Below are positions 47,446 to 58,762 of a stretch of 60,000 nt of DNA, in pieces (position 1 is the stretch's first letter; the number at the start of each line of letters is the position of its first letter). Location: positions 188,001 to 248,000 of the forward strand of contig MNCI01007635.1 in the NCBI GenBank assembly GCA_015680685.1, written 5' to 3'. A model generated the notes under the pieces. It did no database searches and had not been told where the DNA came from. It worked only from the letters and a program-made list of their open reading frames with translations. Position numbers and translations under genes: made by a program. Origin of the DNA: Gnetum montanum (lineage: Eukaryota > Streptophyta > Gnetopsida > Gnetales > Gnetaceae).

Positions 47446-49044
47446 GTACACACCCATCGCATTTATGGCATTGTTCATTTAGTAGCTTGATAAAGTTCTT
47501 TCAATTTGCTTTCCTTATAGTTAGAATATTTTCTAAGTGCCCATAGTAGGAGTCAAGAAGTGTACGAATCCTTATTCAAACACTAATGTACCTAGACACC
47601 TTGGTGTAATGACAATAAAGATGAGCTTCTTGATAAACCTTACAACATTTGCAATTAGCTTAATATTTACTTTAATGCAATTTATTGTTCATGCAATTTA
47701 CTTCAATGTCTTTAGTTAATTAAATAAAATTAATTAATACACATAAGTACAACCACCTCAAACATAATGTTAACACTTGGTAATCCCACTAGTGCTATCA
47801 CTTGGTAACCTAGTAGCATTATAATGAGTTTAGGATGTGTACGAAAGGTGGGACTGGATACTTGTATTAGGAATTAGCTGAAGGCATTAGATAGTTTACT
47901 AGGTTAATTAATGCTTAATTACTTTTTTATACACTTAGGATAAAATAGATAAAACATATTGAATTATACAAACCATAACGCATACCCATTGATGCATGCG
48001 GAGATGCATTAATGAAGTGTCTATGTCTACCTATATAAATGCATGCACCCACCCCATTTATGGCATTGTTCATTTAGTAGCTTGTTGAAGTTCTTGCAGT
48101 TTTCTTTTCCAGTAATTAGAATATTTTCTAAGTGACCAGAGTAGGAGTCAATAAGTATGGATACTTATTTGAACACTAATGTACCTAAACACCTTGGTGT
48201 AACAACAATAAAAATGAGTTTCTTGATAAACCTTATAGCATTTGGAATTAGCTTAATATTTACTTTAATGCACTTTATTATTAATGGAATTTACTTCAAT
48301 GTCTTTAGTTAATTAAATAAAATTAATTAATACACATAAGTACAACCACCTTGAACATAATGTTAACACTTGGTAATCCCAGTAGTGCTCGCACTTGGTA
48401 ACCCAACAACATTATAATGTGTTCAGGATGTGTACGAAAGGTGGGACCGAATACTTGAATTAGGAATTAGCTTAAGGCATTAAATAGTTTACTAGATTAA
48501 TTAATGCTTAATTACTTTATTTTACACTTAGGATAAAATAGATAAAACATATAAAATTATACAAACCATAACGTGTACCCATCAATGCATGGGGAGATGC
48601 ATCAATGAAGTGTCTATGTCTACTTATATAAATGCACACACCCACTACATTTATGGCATCGTTCGTTTAGTAGCTTGATGAAGTTCTTGCAATTTGCTTT
48701 GCCAATAGTTAGAATATTTTCTAAGTGCCTGCAATAGAAGTTAATAAGTGTATAGATCCTTATTCGAACACTAATGTACCTGGACACCTGGGTGTAACAG
48801 TCATAAACATGAGCTTCTTGATAAACCTTGCAGCATTTAGAATTAGCTTAATATTTTCTTTAATGCACTTTATTATTCATGCAATTTACTTCAATGTATT
48901 TATTTAATTAAATAAGATTAATTAATACACGTAAGTATGTCCACCTCGAACATAATGTTAACACTTGGTAATATCAGTAGTGCTAGCACTTGGTACCCCA
49001 ACAACATTATAACGTGTTTAGGATGTGTACAAAAGGTGGGATAG

Positions 49045-49049
49045 CATAC
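49045..49049. repeat. Probable target duplication of element F, left (CATAC)
   Basis: It differs by one base from GATAC at 58303-58307. The intact tandem units of H read GGATACTTG or GAATACTTG here, which supports these as the two halves of F's target. Confidence 0.6.
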
Positions 49050-49975
49050 TGATCAGCAGCGAGGTACCCCTATGCTCAACCATACAAATACAAGCATTTC
49101 ACGCACGATCTGGTCAAATTCCAAGGACTAAGTACTTATGCGCCCTTATGGAACAAGGATGGGTTGATTGATTGTTGTCTTCTCAAGCTTACCTATATGT
49201 CATAGTTGTATGGTTAAGTAAGTTTAAGGCATATTATATTTATAGCTTTTATGTTTTTATGTCCTACGCTAGTAGGGAAGGAGAGAGGTAACTAAGTGAC
49301 TAATTTAACTTAACTACTCATTAACTAAGTTCTAACTAATCCTAACAGTAGCATCCGTTCCCACTAGCCGTACATATCTTGAACCAGTGCAACACTACTA
49401 GGATTACTAAACGCTAATCATTACTAGGTTACCAAGTGTTGCACACATGCTTGAAGTGGTCATTCTTGTGTAATTTAACAATTTTCCTAATTGATCAAAA
49501 TGAATTGTTGTGCTAATAACAAAAATGTAAAGTGCACAAAATAAAATAAAATAAAATAAATGCATAAGAAAACACATCTCAAGTGCTGCAAGGATGAATC
49601 AAAGAGCTCGTGTTTATTGCCATACACAAGGTGTGCTCAGGTACACAATGCTCGAATAAAGATCCATCCACACTTAGAACTCCTATTGCAAGCACTTGGA
49701 AAATACTCTAACTTTCAAACAGACTACAAGAGTTTCGCTTCTTGACTACTAAAAGACTTCTTCCCAATTATGCGCCTAGGCATTGTATTTATAGGCTTGG
49801 GAGCAACTACTCTAATAATTAGAGTAACCACTCTAATAATTAGAATAACTACTAAAGTAACCGCTAGAGTAACCACTCTAATAATTAGAATAACTACTAG
49901 AGTAACCGCTAGAGTAATTACTCTAATAATTAGAATAACTGCTAGAGTAACCACTAGAGTAACCGCTCTTATCAT
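49050..49975 (-). repeat. 3' LTR of element F (926 bp)
   Basis: It starts TGATCAGCAGCGAGG and ends CTCTTATCA in plus coordinates. The end proximal to U3 (about 49795-49975) is a minisatellite of AGAGTAACCACTCTAATAATT-type inverted repeats. An (AAAAT)n run occupies about 49539-49560. A TATA box (TATTTATAGGC in plus) lies near 49788. Confidence 0.9.
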
Positions 49976-51980
49976 ACCCCCACGACTAAATGAAAACTCA
50001 TCCTCGAGTTTCTTACAAAATATTGGAAAGGTATGGGATTATTAACTAATTGACAACTGATGGTGGAATAGGATGACAAACTCAACATGCCCAGTGAATG
50101 GATCAATAAGCATATTACAACATTAGCGTTCATGACCATTGTGGTGAACACTTGTACATAAATGACATCCAAGCCTTTATTTGGCAACTTGAAGAGAAAA
50201 AGAGAGAGAGAAAGAAGATGGAGTGTGTTGCCGCCAATGCCGAGATTGCACCTTTCATTGTTTATCCATAGCCATGCCACCAAACTTGCTCCTTTCATAA
50301 ATGCTCCAGTTCCAGTCCATCCTGAGTGCTTCCTCCAAGCCCAGTCCATTGTTTGTATGATCACGATCTGCACACACAACACAGTCACAAATGAGCAAGG
50401 ATAGATAATCCACAATGCAATTGATACCTTATCTCGATATGAAGCGCATTGGCTGAGTTGTGCTTATGGCAGAAACTGGTTCAGAAATTCATCACTCGCA
50501 ACTACCCAAGGTGTAAGGGTTAGGCAATTAGTAAAATGGAAAAAATTGAAAAATTTGTGCCAGGGCCCCCATGACTAAGAGCAAACCTCCAGTAGCTATA
50601 AGATGGAAAAACATGAGGAACAAGAAAGATGAAAAATATCAACGACAACACAAATAAAATGGATGTCATGGATGGGGCTGAAACAAGAAATGATTGATTA
50701 TAGGAAATGTTTAAGGGAAACAAGTTAACAATTACACAAAAAAGTAATGCTAGTGAGTCCTCCCCAAAGTAGGCTCATGCCCTTTATGCCCTGACAAACC
50801 CACAAACCAAAGAGTCCGTAGGATCTAGGAATGTCATTTGGAAGAAAGAGTTAAAAACTTACCCACAAGAATTCACCAAAGAAAAATAATGTAGCAACCC
50901 AGAATGGACTAATGATAAAATTGGCAATGAGGTGAAAAATGGGAAGAAATATGGAGAGGATAAAATGGAATGGAATCCCAAGAACAAAGTTGTGTAAAGC
51001 CCCTTATGTATTTCATGGTTAAGATAACTGAGTAGAACTCATCCCAAATCTAGACTCAAACCAACCACATTTAGTGACCTCACATCAATACACTTAGCCA
51101 ATCCATCCTCTTGAGGCAACAAGAATGCGTCCACAAAAGTGACCACCATCCCAAGGAGAGTGAGATGAAGAAGTAGGAAGTGAGAAAGGGCCTTAGTTAG
51201 AGGGAACCTTGAGGCATGGGTAACATGTCTTTCTAGTGCCATAACCAATGCTTGTAGCCCCTATTGCTTTATTATGTATAAGGGGTGTGCTTTGAATTCT
51301 CACCTTTTTTTTTTATGTTTATGCATGAGAACCACACCATGCAAAGACTTATTTTTATTCACTCAGCTTCTTGATATTTGAACAATGTCATAATGGCAAA
51401 AAACCCAAGAAAAAGCATCCAAGAACCCAAGAGAATAACCAACACCAATGCATAGAATCCCCTTGAAGTCACACCCTTTTCATCCTTTGAGTCTTTCCTT
51501 GGTTTGAAAAATACCCAACGACCAATTCATTAATAAGTTTACTTAGAAAAAAGGGACTGTATAGTTCCAAGACAAAGGAGACCATAGAGTTGTATGGATG
51601 AGTGAACGGCCTGGACTCATTGCCTGTTTTACCAAAAGAACCATACCTTAATATCAACATCATAATTCAAAGGTAAAACCCAAACATTAGTAATCAATAT
51701 GATATAATTCAATCCACCATCATGAGCACTTATTATATGATGAATAAAAGGAAATCAAGCAAGCAAAGAAATAGTAAAAACATGAATGATGGTGTAAAAC
51801 AAAAATAAGAAAAGTTGAAAGAATATGTAAAACAAAAATGTGTAAAATAAAAATTCAAAAAGAACTAAGGGCCTAGAATGGTTAGCATAGGTGGCCATCT
51901 CCCCCACGACTTAGCTAGAAGGAAGAGATTTGAAATAGTGAGTAGGGTTGTCCATCAAGAGAGGTAGCCTGTGTATTGGC
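49976..51980 (-). other. 3' noncoding region of element F with three PPT-like motifs
   Basis: Motifs of the TTAGTCGTGGGGG type (element strand) lie at 49976-49988, 50566-50579 and 51899-51913, spaced as in E and G. A (GA)n run near 50195-50215 adjoins a short frame with LWINNERCNLGIG (about 50230-50330). No structural protein is encoded. Confidence 0.75.
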
Positions 51981-53060
51981 TATCCTAAGCTCCTAGAAAG
52001 GTTTGGTTTGTTGTACATTGATCAAAAGTTTCTTATTCGGGCTCTCAGGTTTGTATATTGTCATGGCCCCTGAAGGAAAACTTGTATAAATAATATAAGG
52101 TCCTTCCCACAATGTTTAAAATTTAGTACGTTGTAGCACATGTGTGGGATTCTAGTAGAGAACCTTATCTCCTGGCTAATATTTAACTTTCCTAATTCTT
52201 AGGTTATGACGTTGTTTATTGAAGGCCTTGTGAAATTCGTTAGATGATAGGGCAGCTAATCAATTTTCATCTAGCAAGTTAAGGGTTACTAACCGTTGTT
52301 TCTGTGCTAGATCAAGGTCAATGTTGATGTCACATGTCATGGATAGTGTACAGAGATTAGTTTGAATGGGAAGCATTGGAAATTTACCATACACTAACTC
52401 ATAGGGAGAGTAGCCTGTAGGGAGTTTCCATGTGGAGCGATATGCCCAAAGAGCATCATTTAGTTTAGTGCTCTAGTCTCGCCTAAACTTGTTAATGGTT
52501 CTTGTCAATATCTTCGTAATCTTTCTATTGGTGACTTCTTCTTGACCATTCACTTTAGGGTGGTATGGTGTAGTTAATTTATGCTCAACCCCTAAGCGTT
52601 GCATTAATTTTTGAAAAGTTACACCTATGAAGTATGTACCATTGTCTGAAATAAGTGCACATGGCATACCAAACCTATTTATGATTTGTTGTTGAATAAA
52701 TTGTGTAGCTGTAGATGATGCACAATCTTTAATAGTAGCTTCTTTGGTCCATTTTGTTAGGTAATCAATGGAAATAATAATATAAGCTTTTCCATTGGAC
52801 ATTGGTGTAATCGGCCCCATAAAATCAATTCCCCAAATGTTAAAGGATTCTAATGGTTAAATCCATTGTTGTGGACCCTCCATTTTAGCAATCATTCCCC
52901 CATCACGTTGACAGTGCTCACAAGATTGGACGAAATGATGGGCATCCCAAAATAATGTAGGCCAATAATATTCTACAAGCAGGATCTTGATGGTTGTTCA
53001 TCTCCCAGCATAATGACCCCCACAAGGACCCTCATGAGCATCTTAGAAAACTCGTAGTTG
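51981..53060 (-). pseudogene. Integrase of element F
   Basis: The minus strand encodes the HHCC finger (DAHEGPCGGHYAGR, then SCEHCQRDG). The catalytic core follows: IDFMGPITPMSN supplies the first Asp, ALISDNGTYF the second, and NGQEEVTNR the Glu. The C-terminal part includes RIRKVKYQPGDKVLY and LWEGPYIIY. All three catalytic acidic residues are present, unlike in element D. In-frame stops (for example in WI*PLE before the core) and shifts still inactivate it. The core is open for 115 codons at 52473-52820. Confidence 0.8.
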
Positions 53061-53233
53061 ATCTATATCGGGAACACACCATCAAACCAAGCCATTGGGA
53101 CACACTTTGTAAAGTTGCCCATTGATCTCTATAAAGTACTTAGGTTGGTGAAGAAACTGCTGTTTCTTCTTAAGGTTTAACTCTTGTGGTGTTTGTTGGG
53201 TGAGGAGATAGGTAATAATAAGCCAAATTACAT

Positions 53234-53800
53234 CTATTTGTATGTGAATGTTCCCCAAGGACTGGTGAATGTAGTCTTGGCTTGGTCTTCTGGGGCTATT
53301 TGTATTTGGTTATATCTGCTATATCCATCTAGAAAACTGTAATAGTGATGCTCTGCGATAGTGTCTAAGACTTGGTTGACAAATGACAATGGAAAGTGAT
53401 CTTTGAATGTTGCCATATTTAGTAGCCTAAAATCTATGCACACCCTCCATTTGCCTCCCTTTTAGGCACAATAACGAAGGGACTAACCCACTCGCTATCA
53501 ACAATGGGGTATATGACCCAGCCTTGAGAAGTTGTTCAATTTCTTCCTTAACTACTTACTTTAGCTTAGGGTTCAATCACCTTTGTGGTTTTCTTCGAGG
53601 CTTCATGGAGGGGTCAGTGTAAATTCTATGTTGGCATATCCTAGGATCTATTCCAGTTAATTCGGGATATGACCAAGTAAAGGCTTCCAACCATTTATTT
53701 ATTACCTTTAGCAGTTCTTCTTTCTGTTGAGCAATCTTATCATTGATAATTACCAGTTTTCCATTTTTAAGGAACATGTATTCCATACTGGTGGGCAATG
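53234..53800 (-). pseudogene. Truncated reverse transcriptase, element F
   Basis: The pre-RT linker (MPTSMEYMFLKNGKLVIIN, WLEAFTWSYPELTGIDP) is followed by RT motifs MCIDFRLLN, FLDGYSRYNQI and TTFTSPWGTFTYK. Immediately after that the sequence jumps to the region just before the integrase finger. The catalytic x-MDD box, the thumb and RNase H present in D are absent. F therefore could not supply reverse transcriptase. Confidence 0.8.
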
Positions 53801-54106
53801 GTTTTAACTCGAGGGGCTCCTACCTAAATTTCTCAGGGATTTTCAACTTCCCCCAGTTGATATTTTCAAGGTTAAGACTTGGAAGTTGGCAGTGGACTTG
53901 CTCTAATGCATCTATGCTATCGATGTAAGCACAAGTCAAGCCCTCAGTTGGTTCCATGCATATGAGTGAACTACTTTCTTGATTAGATGTCAGCCACTGG
54001 GTCTCTTCCGATCATGTGCTACTACATACAGGCATCTTTGTATGTTAATCACTTGTGCATACTGATTACATGCAAGCAATGCTAAACTTTGCACAAACCA
54101 TGACCT

Positions 54107-57100
54107 CTACAAGCAATTACACCTTGTATCACTGTATGCGATGCACAAAAATTTCTTCTTCTTGATCTTTTGGAATGTATTTTCTTTTGATATTTCTAGG
54201 AAAAGATCATGGATTCCTAGGCATGTGTCAATGGTGCTTAGCCATGCTCTTCCCATTATGATTGGGAAGTCCCCCTTACCGTTGTTTACCTGAATCACTA
54301 GGAAGTCAGCTGGGTACAACCACCCATAAATAGTGGTAACAATTTCTTCCACCAGTCCCAATGGGACAGTGATGGACTGGTCAGTCAACTCTAGAAAAAT
54401 GTTGCTATTTTTTAATGGAGGCAGGTTCCAAGCCTTGTACATTTCTTGAGAAATCAACTTGACATCGGATCCTAAATCCAAAATAGCCTTGCATGGTGCA
54501 TTTCCCGTGATTTATAAGTATATTAAAGGACTCCGAAGATCAAAGAATTTCCTAGGAAGGTGGCCAACTTTGATCAAATTGGTGATGGCATGTGTTAGTA
54601 TGACCATATGTGTTGAGTGTGGTGATTGGGTTGAAGGGGGATCTCAAGTTTTGATTGATACTGAGGCATCTAAGGAATCAGCTGCTTGTGATTGCAAGGG
54701 CTTGGTTGGACTATTGGTTCTAAAGAAAGGTCTTTTCTTCATGTGGTTTTTGGAACCAATAGTAGGTTGAAAGTTAACAGCCCTCGTGGTGTTACGTTGC
54801 TGCGGTTGGGTAGGAATTTCACCTTACATTGCAGGAGCAAGTGGTAGTGGAGCTATTGGTGGAAGAGATGTGGCTGGATGAGAAGGATGATATGCTTTTG
54901 AAATATCACCTCTAGAAGAGGGATTCCCATAATACTTGCAAGCTTGATAGTAAGGTTGAGGAGTGACGTGACCAGTAGAGTTAGGTGGGAAGATTAGCTG
55001 CTGCACATAATATCCATATAGGTCAGGTTGTCGGTAAGGATACTATTGCCTTGGTGGTAGCATTTCCCATGATTGTGGGTGTTTCCACTATTGATATTGC
55101 TCAATCGGTTGTGGTGGAATTCCACTAGGATAATATGTTAAGGGTTGGTGGAACTGCCTTAGGTTATCTTGAGGATAAGGCAACCTTTGGGGTGTTTTCC
55201 TTTTGTTTAATCATGGGTTGAGTGCATACACCCTAGAATCCTACAAATGTGAGATTACAGGGCAACATCCCTTAGGATGGTCATATTGACATATCTCACA
55301 TCCACTATCATTGGCTGTTTCCAAATCCACAACCTCTTCAATGATGGCAACTTTGCCCTTACCCTTGCTACGTGCATGTTCAGCCTCTTTCTTTTTTATT
55401 TTCTCACTACCTTACTCTCTAGACTCCTCTACTATTTTAAGAAAAGTTTGAAATCTATTATCTAGGGAATCCCGCATTTGTTCTACCTTTTCCAAAACCT
55501 CTGATGTTATCTTTTGGATAGGCAAAGTTTTCCTATTCATCATCTCTTCGAGTGATGACTCTTCTTCATCCTCACAAAATATTACTCCCCTCTTTCAAAG
55601 GGAAGGATCTCGATTATACTCTTCTGCACTTTCTCTCTTCTATACCTCACCTTCTTCATTAGAAACTTGCTCCAATAGTCTTTGAATTTTATGGGACCTA
55701 AGCTTGAATAGTCTCCCTTGGGCATAAGTCCCAAGGGTTCTTCTCGTTTCATGCCTAAGCCCATCCACGAGATGGTGCAATTGATCCCTTTGCAAATAGC
55801 CATGGCCAAGACAACATTGTAACAGTGCATAGTATCGGCCCATGGAAACATCCAAGGATTCATGTCCTTCTTTTTTCCAGCCTTGGATTTTCTTTTGCAA
55901 GTTATACACTCAAGAGTACATTTGGTACTTGTTATTAAATAGTTCTAACATAGTACTCCACCTACGAATGGATTCTGGTTCTAAAGAGCAATACCAACTT
56001 TCTGCATCTTTAACTAATGTCCATGGGAACAACTTAAGTTTTTTCCATTCATTATCTATATTTTGTAAGGCACACGCATTATGGAATGCTTGTAAATGAT
56101 TCTAAGGATCAGCATTGTATCCCCCTTCAAATCGTGAGATATTATTCATATCTAATCTCTTGATCCTACTATCTTTCTGGTGTCTTTTTGGAATTCTAAC
56201 AGCCTTAGTTATGTCTAACATACTTCAAGTACTGAGTAGGGGTTCATCATGATCATCTCATCCATGGCGTCTATGATGCCTACGTTGTTCCCTACTCACC
56301 CTTCTTCTATGTCATGACTCTCTAGAGTGCCCTCATCCCCTTTCCTGGATATTTCGTCTATGACTTCCACTTTGCTGACCTTTATCCCCATGGTCTTTTT
56401 CTTTATGACCGCATCTAGATATTGAAGGAGAGGGTGAAGGATATGATGAAGGTGAAGAAGAAGGAGAACTATCACCATGACGGTGTCTGCTATCTTCTCT
56501 TCAACAGTCATGGCCTCGATTGCGATTGCGATCAGAATGTCCATCTTTATCATGTGTTCATGTTCCTTTTTTGAACCCTTTGTGTCTTTGGGTATCAGAA
56601 CCTAGGTTATGAATAATGGAATGAAGGTCTTGATACACAAGCCCTTGGCCAAAGTCAAGGGAAGGAACATCATTGTGTGGCCTACTGCCTGAGGTAGGTT
56701 CACCAGCCTCATTTTTGCTTAAGACATGTGGGGCATCTTGGGACCACTTACCCTTCAAAGACTTATGATGTCTCTCCTGTTGCAAGTCCCTTTAACGTTA
56801 TGCTTATGTGGGATGGTATTCTCTCAAGTCATGGTCTTTCACAACGTATTCTGTGTGTAAGTGCAGCATGCCAATTTATGTGAGAGCATGAAGAAGCATG
56901 CTTGGGACTGAATGATTGAGAGGTAACACTATGTTACCCTCTTAAGTCTCACCAATGTAGTTGTTCATCTTGATGAAAGATAAAGGTAAAGTATAGTATA
57001 TACTCATTGGGATGAATATATACCACTCAAACTTGTTGAGGGATTGACAGATCAACGTCATGTATATTATGCTGCCAATTGTTTCCTATTTCAGACCGAG

Positions 57101-57133
57101 GCAGTGAGGCGCTTTCATACGAAGAAGAAGACA
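54107..57133 (-). pseudogene. Gag-protease of element F
   Basis: The ATG of sister copies has mutated, and the start is inferred near 57133 from the SSSSYES alignment. Recognisable parts are the HPNEYI block, the Ser/His/Arg-rich stretch (about 56290-56540), the gag core with HGYLQRDQLHHLVDGLRHET (55909-55640), a Cys/His knuckle near 55275-55315, a Pro/Tyr-rich tail, and protease with GLVEEIVTTIYGWLYPADF and FPIIMGRAWLSTIDTC (54481-54107). The D-S-G is altered to DLGS. The main open pieces (56785, 55909, 55006 and 54481) share one frame, so gag and PR form a single reading frame as in E, with stops. Confidence 0.75.
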
Positions 57134-57250
57134 GACTTGTCTGTTTAGTGTGCAATGTATTTTTGTTTATTATTTCCTCAATCATCCCTAAGACTTCGTT
57201 CCAAAAATGTGAATGATTTCCTAAGTTCTAATTAGTGCACAAACAACTAA

Positions 57251-57270
57251 GTCCTTGACAACGGTGCCAA
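57251..57270 (-). other. Primer-binding site, element F
   Basis: The minus strand reads TTGGCACCGTTGTCAAGGAC, one base different from E's site, directly inside the 5' LTR. Confidence 0.8.
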
Positions 57271-58302
57271 TGATGAGCGACGAGGTACCCCTACACTCAA
57301 CCATACAAATACGAGCGTTTCACGCACAATCTAGTTGAATTCCAAAGACTAAGTGCTTATGCACCCTTGTGGAACAAGGATAGGTTGGTTGATCGTTGTC
57401 TTCCCAAGCTTACCTATATGTCACGATTGTATGGTTAAGTAAGCTTGAGGCATATGATTTTTATAGCTTTTATGTTTTTATGTCCTACGCTAGTAGGGAA
57501 GGAGAGAGGTAACTAAGTGACTAATTTAACTTAACTACTCATTAACTAAGTTTTAACTAATTCGAACATCAGCATCTGTTTCCACCTTCCGTACACATCT
57601 TGAACCAGTGCAACACTACTAGGATTACTAAATGCTAATCATTACTAGGTTACCAAGCGTTACACGCATGCTCGAAGTGGTCATGCTTGTGTAATTTAAT
57701 GATTTTCTAATTGATCAAAATAAATTGCTATGCTAATAACATAAATGTAAAGTGCAAAAAATAAAATAAAATAAAATAAATACATAAGAAAATAAAATAA
57801 AAGAAATTCATAAGAAAACAAATCTCAAGTGCTGCAAGGATGAATCAAAGAGCTTGCCTTTATTATCGTACACAAGGTGTGCTCAGGTACACAATGCTCG
57901 AATAAAGATCCATCCACACTTAAACCTCCTGCTGTGGGCACTTGAAAAATACTCTAACTTTCAAACAGACTATAAGAGTTTTGCTACTTGACTGCTAAAA
58001 TACTTCTTCTCAATTGTGCGCCTGAGCATTATATTTATAGGCTTGGGAGCAACTACTCTAATAATTAGAGTAACCACTCTAATAATTAGAATAACTGCTA
58101 AAATAACCACTAGAGTAACCACTCTAATAATTAGAATAACTACTAGAGTAACCGCTAGAGTAACNAATTAGAGTAACTGCTAGAGTAACCGCTATAGTAA
58201 CCACTCTAATAATTAGAATAACTACTAGAGTAACAACTAGAGTAACTGCTCTAATAATTAGAATAACTGCTAGAGTAACCACTAGAGTAACCACTCTCAT
58301 CA
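57271..58302 (-). repeat. 5' LTR of element F (1,032 bp)
   Basis: It runs from TGATGAGCGACGAGG to CTCTCATCA. TATA lies at 58032-58039. From about 58045 to 58302 it is a minisatellite of AGAGTAAC/ATTAGAATAACT inverted repeats, longer than in the 3' LTR. One undetermined base (N) lies at 58165 inside this repeat. An (AAAAT)n run lies at about 57757-57805. Confidence 0.9.
58032..58039 (-). promoter_or_regulatory. TATA box of element F 5' LTR
   Basis: CTATAAATAT on the minus strand sits between the repeat module and the conserved LTR part, as in the other copies. Confidence 0.65.
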
Positions 58303-58614
58303 GATACCTATATTAGGAATTAGCTTTAAGGCATAAGATAGTTTACTAGATTAATTAATGCTTAATTACTTTATTTTACACTTTGGATTAAATAGATAAA
58401 ACATATAAAATTATACAAACTATGTGCCTTAGTCACACTTAATCATATGCTTGTACCCATACAAGTGGAACCAAGAAGACAACGATCATGTTCCTATATT
58501 CACTATCCTAGTTAATGTGCATTTAGAAAACTAAAGTCTACAGAATTCAACCAACTTATGTGGGAATGCTTGTATTTCATATGATTGGGCATAAGGTATA
58601 TTCATCACTCATCA
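58303..58614 (+). repeat. Distal part of the 5' LTR of element H
   Basis: It resumes tandem unit 3 exactly where F interrupted it (GATACCTATATTAGGAATTAGC). It continues into the conserved LTR end and finishes ATTCATCACTCATCA, directly followed by the PBS. Confidence 0.8.
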
Positions 58615-58634
58615 TTGGTATCATTGCTAGGGAT
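58615..58634 (+). other. Primer-binding site, element H
   Basis: It reads TTGGTATCATTGCTAGGGAT, a diverged form of the tRNA-Asp-type site, and shows that H runs to the right. Confidence 0.7.
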
Positions 58635-58762
58635 TCTAGCTAGCTATGTTTGCTACCTAGGAAATTAGTGAAATTATTCAATGATGTTGTATCAAACCCT
58701 AAAGTCAAAATCATTAAGGCAATAATAATAACACATGCACACTATTTTTCTTAAGCACTAAC

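Larger units (their letters stand above)
47343..49049 (+). repeat. 5' LTR of element H, proximal part with three tandem ~594-bp units
   Basis: It begins TGATGAATCATTG. Units run 47383-47976, 47977-48570 and 48571-49049, the third continuing at 58303 to about 58422. Each has GATGCATGGGGAGATGC-type palindromes, a TATATAAAT box, the AATATTTTCTAAGTG block, the GGTAATCCC block and a TACAAACCAT end. The LTR is cut in unit 3 by element F and finishes at 58614. With F removed it would be about 2.0 kb, against 0.8-1.1 kb for other family-1 LTRs. Confidence 0.8.
49050..58302 (-). mobile_element. Element F: family-1 gypsy-like LTR element nested in the LTR of H
   Basis: It reads leftward: 5' LTR (57271-58302), PBS (57251-57270), gag-PR (57133-54107), partial RT (53800-53234), integrase (53060-51981), 3' noncoding region and 3' LTR (49050-49975). 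RT stops after its first motifs, and RNase H is missing. The flanking sequence on both sides is the same tandem unit of H's LTR, so the insertion point is certain. Confidence 0.85.

Noticed and set aside
49724-50045. Open frames on both strands with repetitive Val/Ile/Thr/Arg translation
   Set aside because: They are translations of the AGAGTAAC minisatellite in the F LTR. Both strands are open only because the repeat unit lacks stops.
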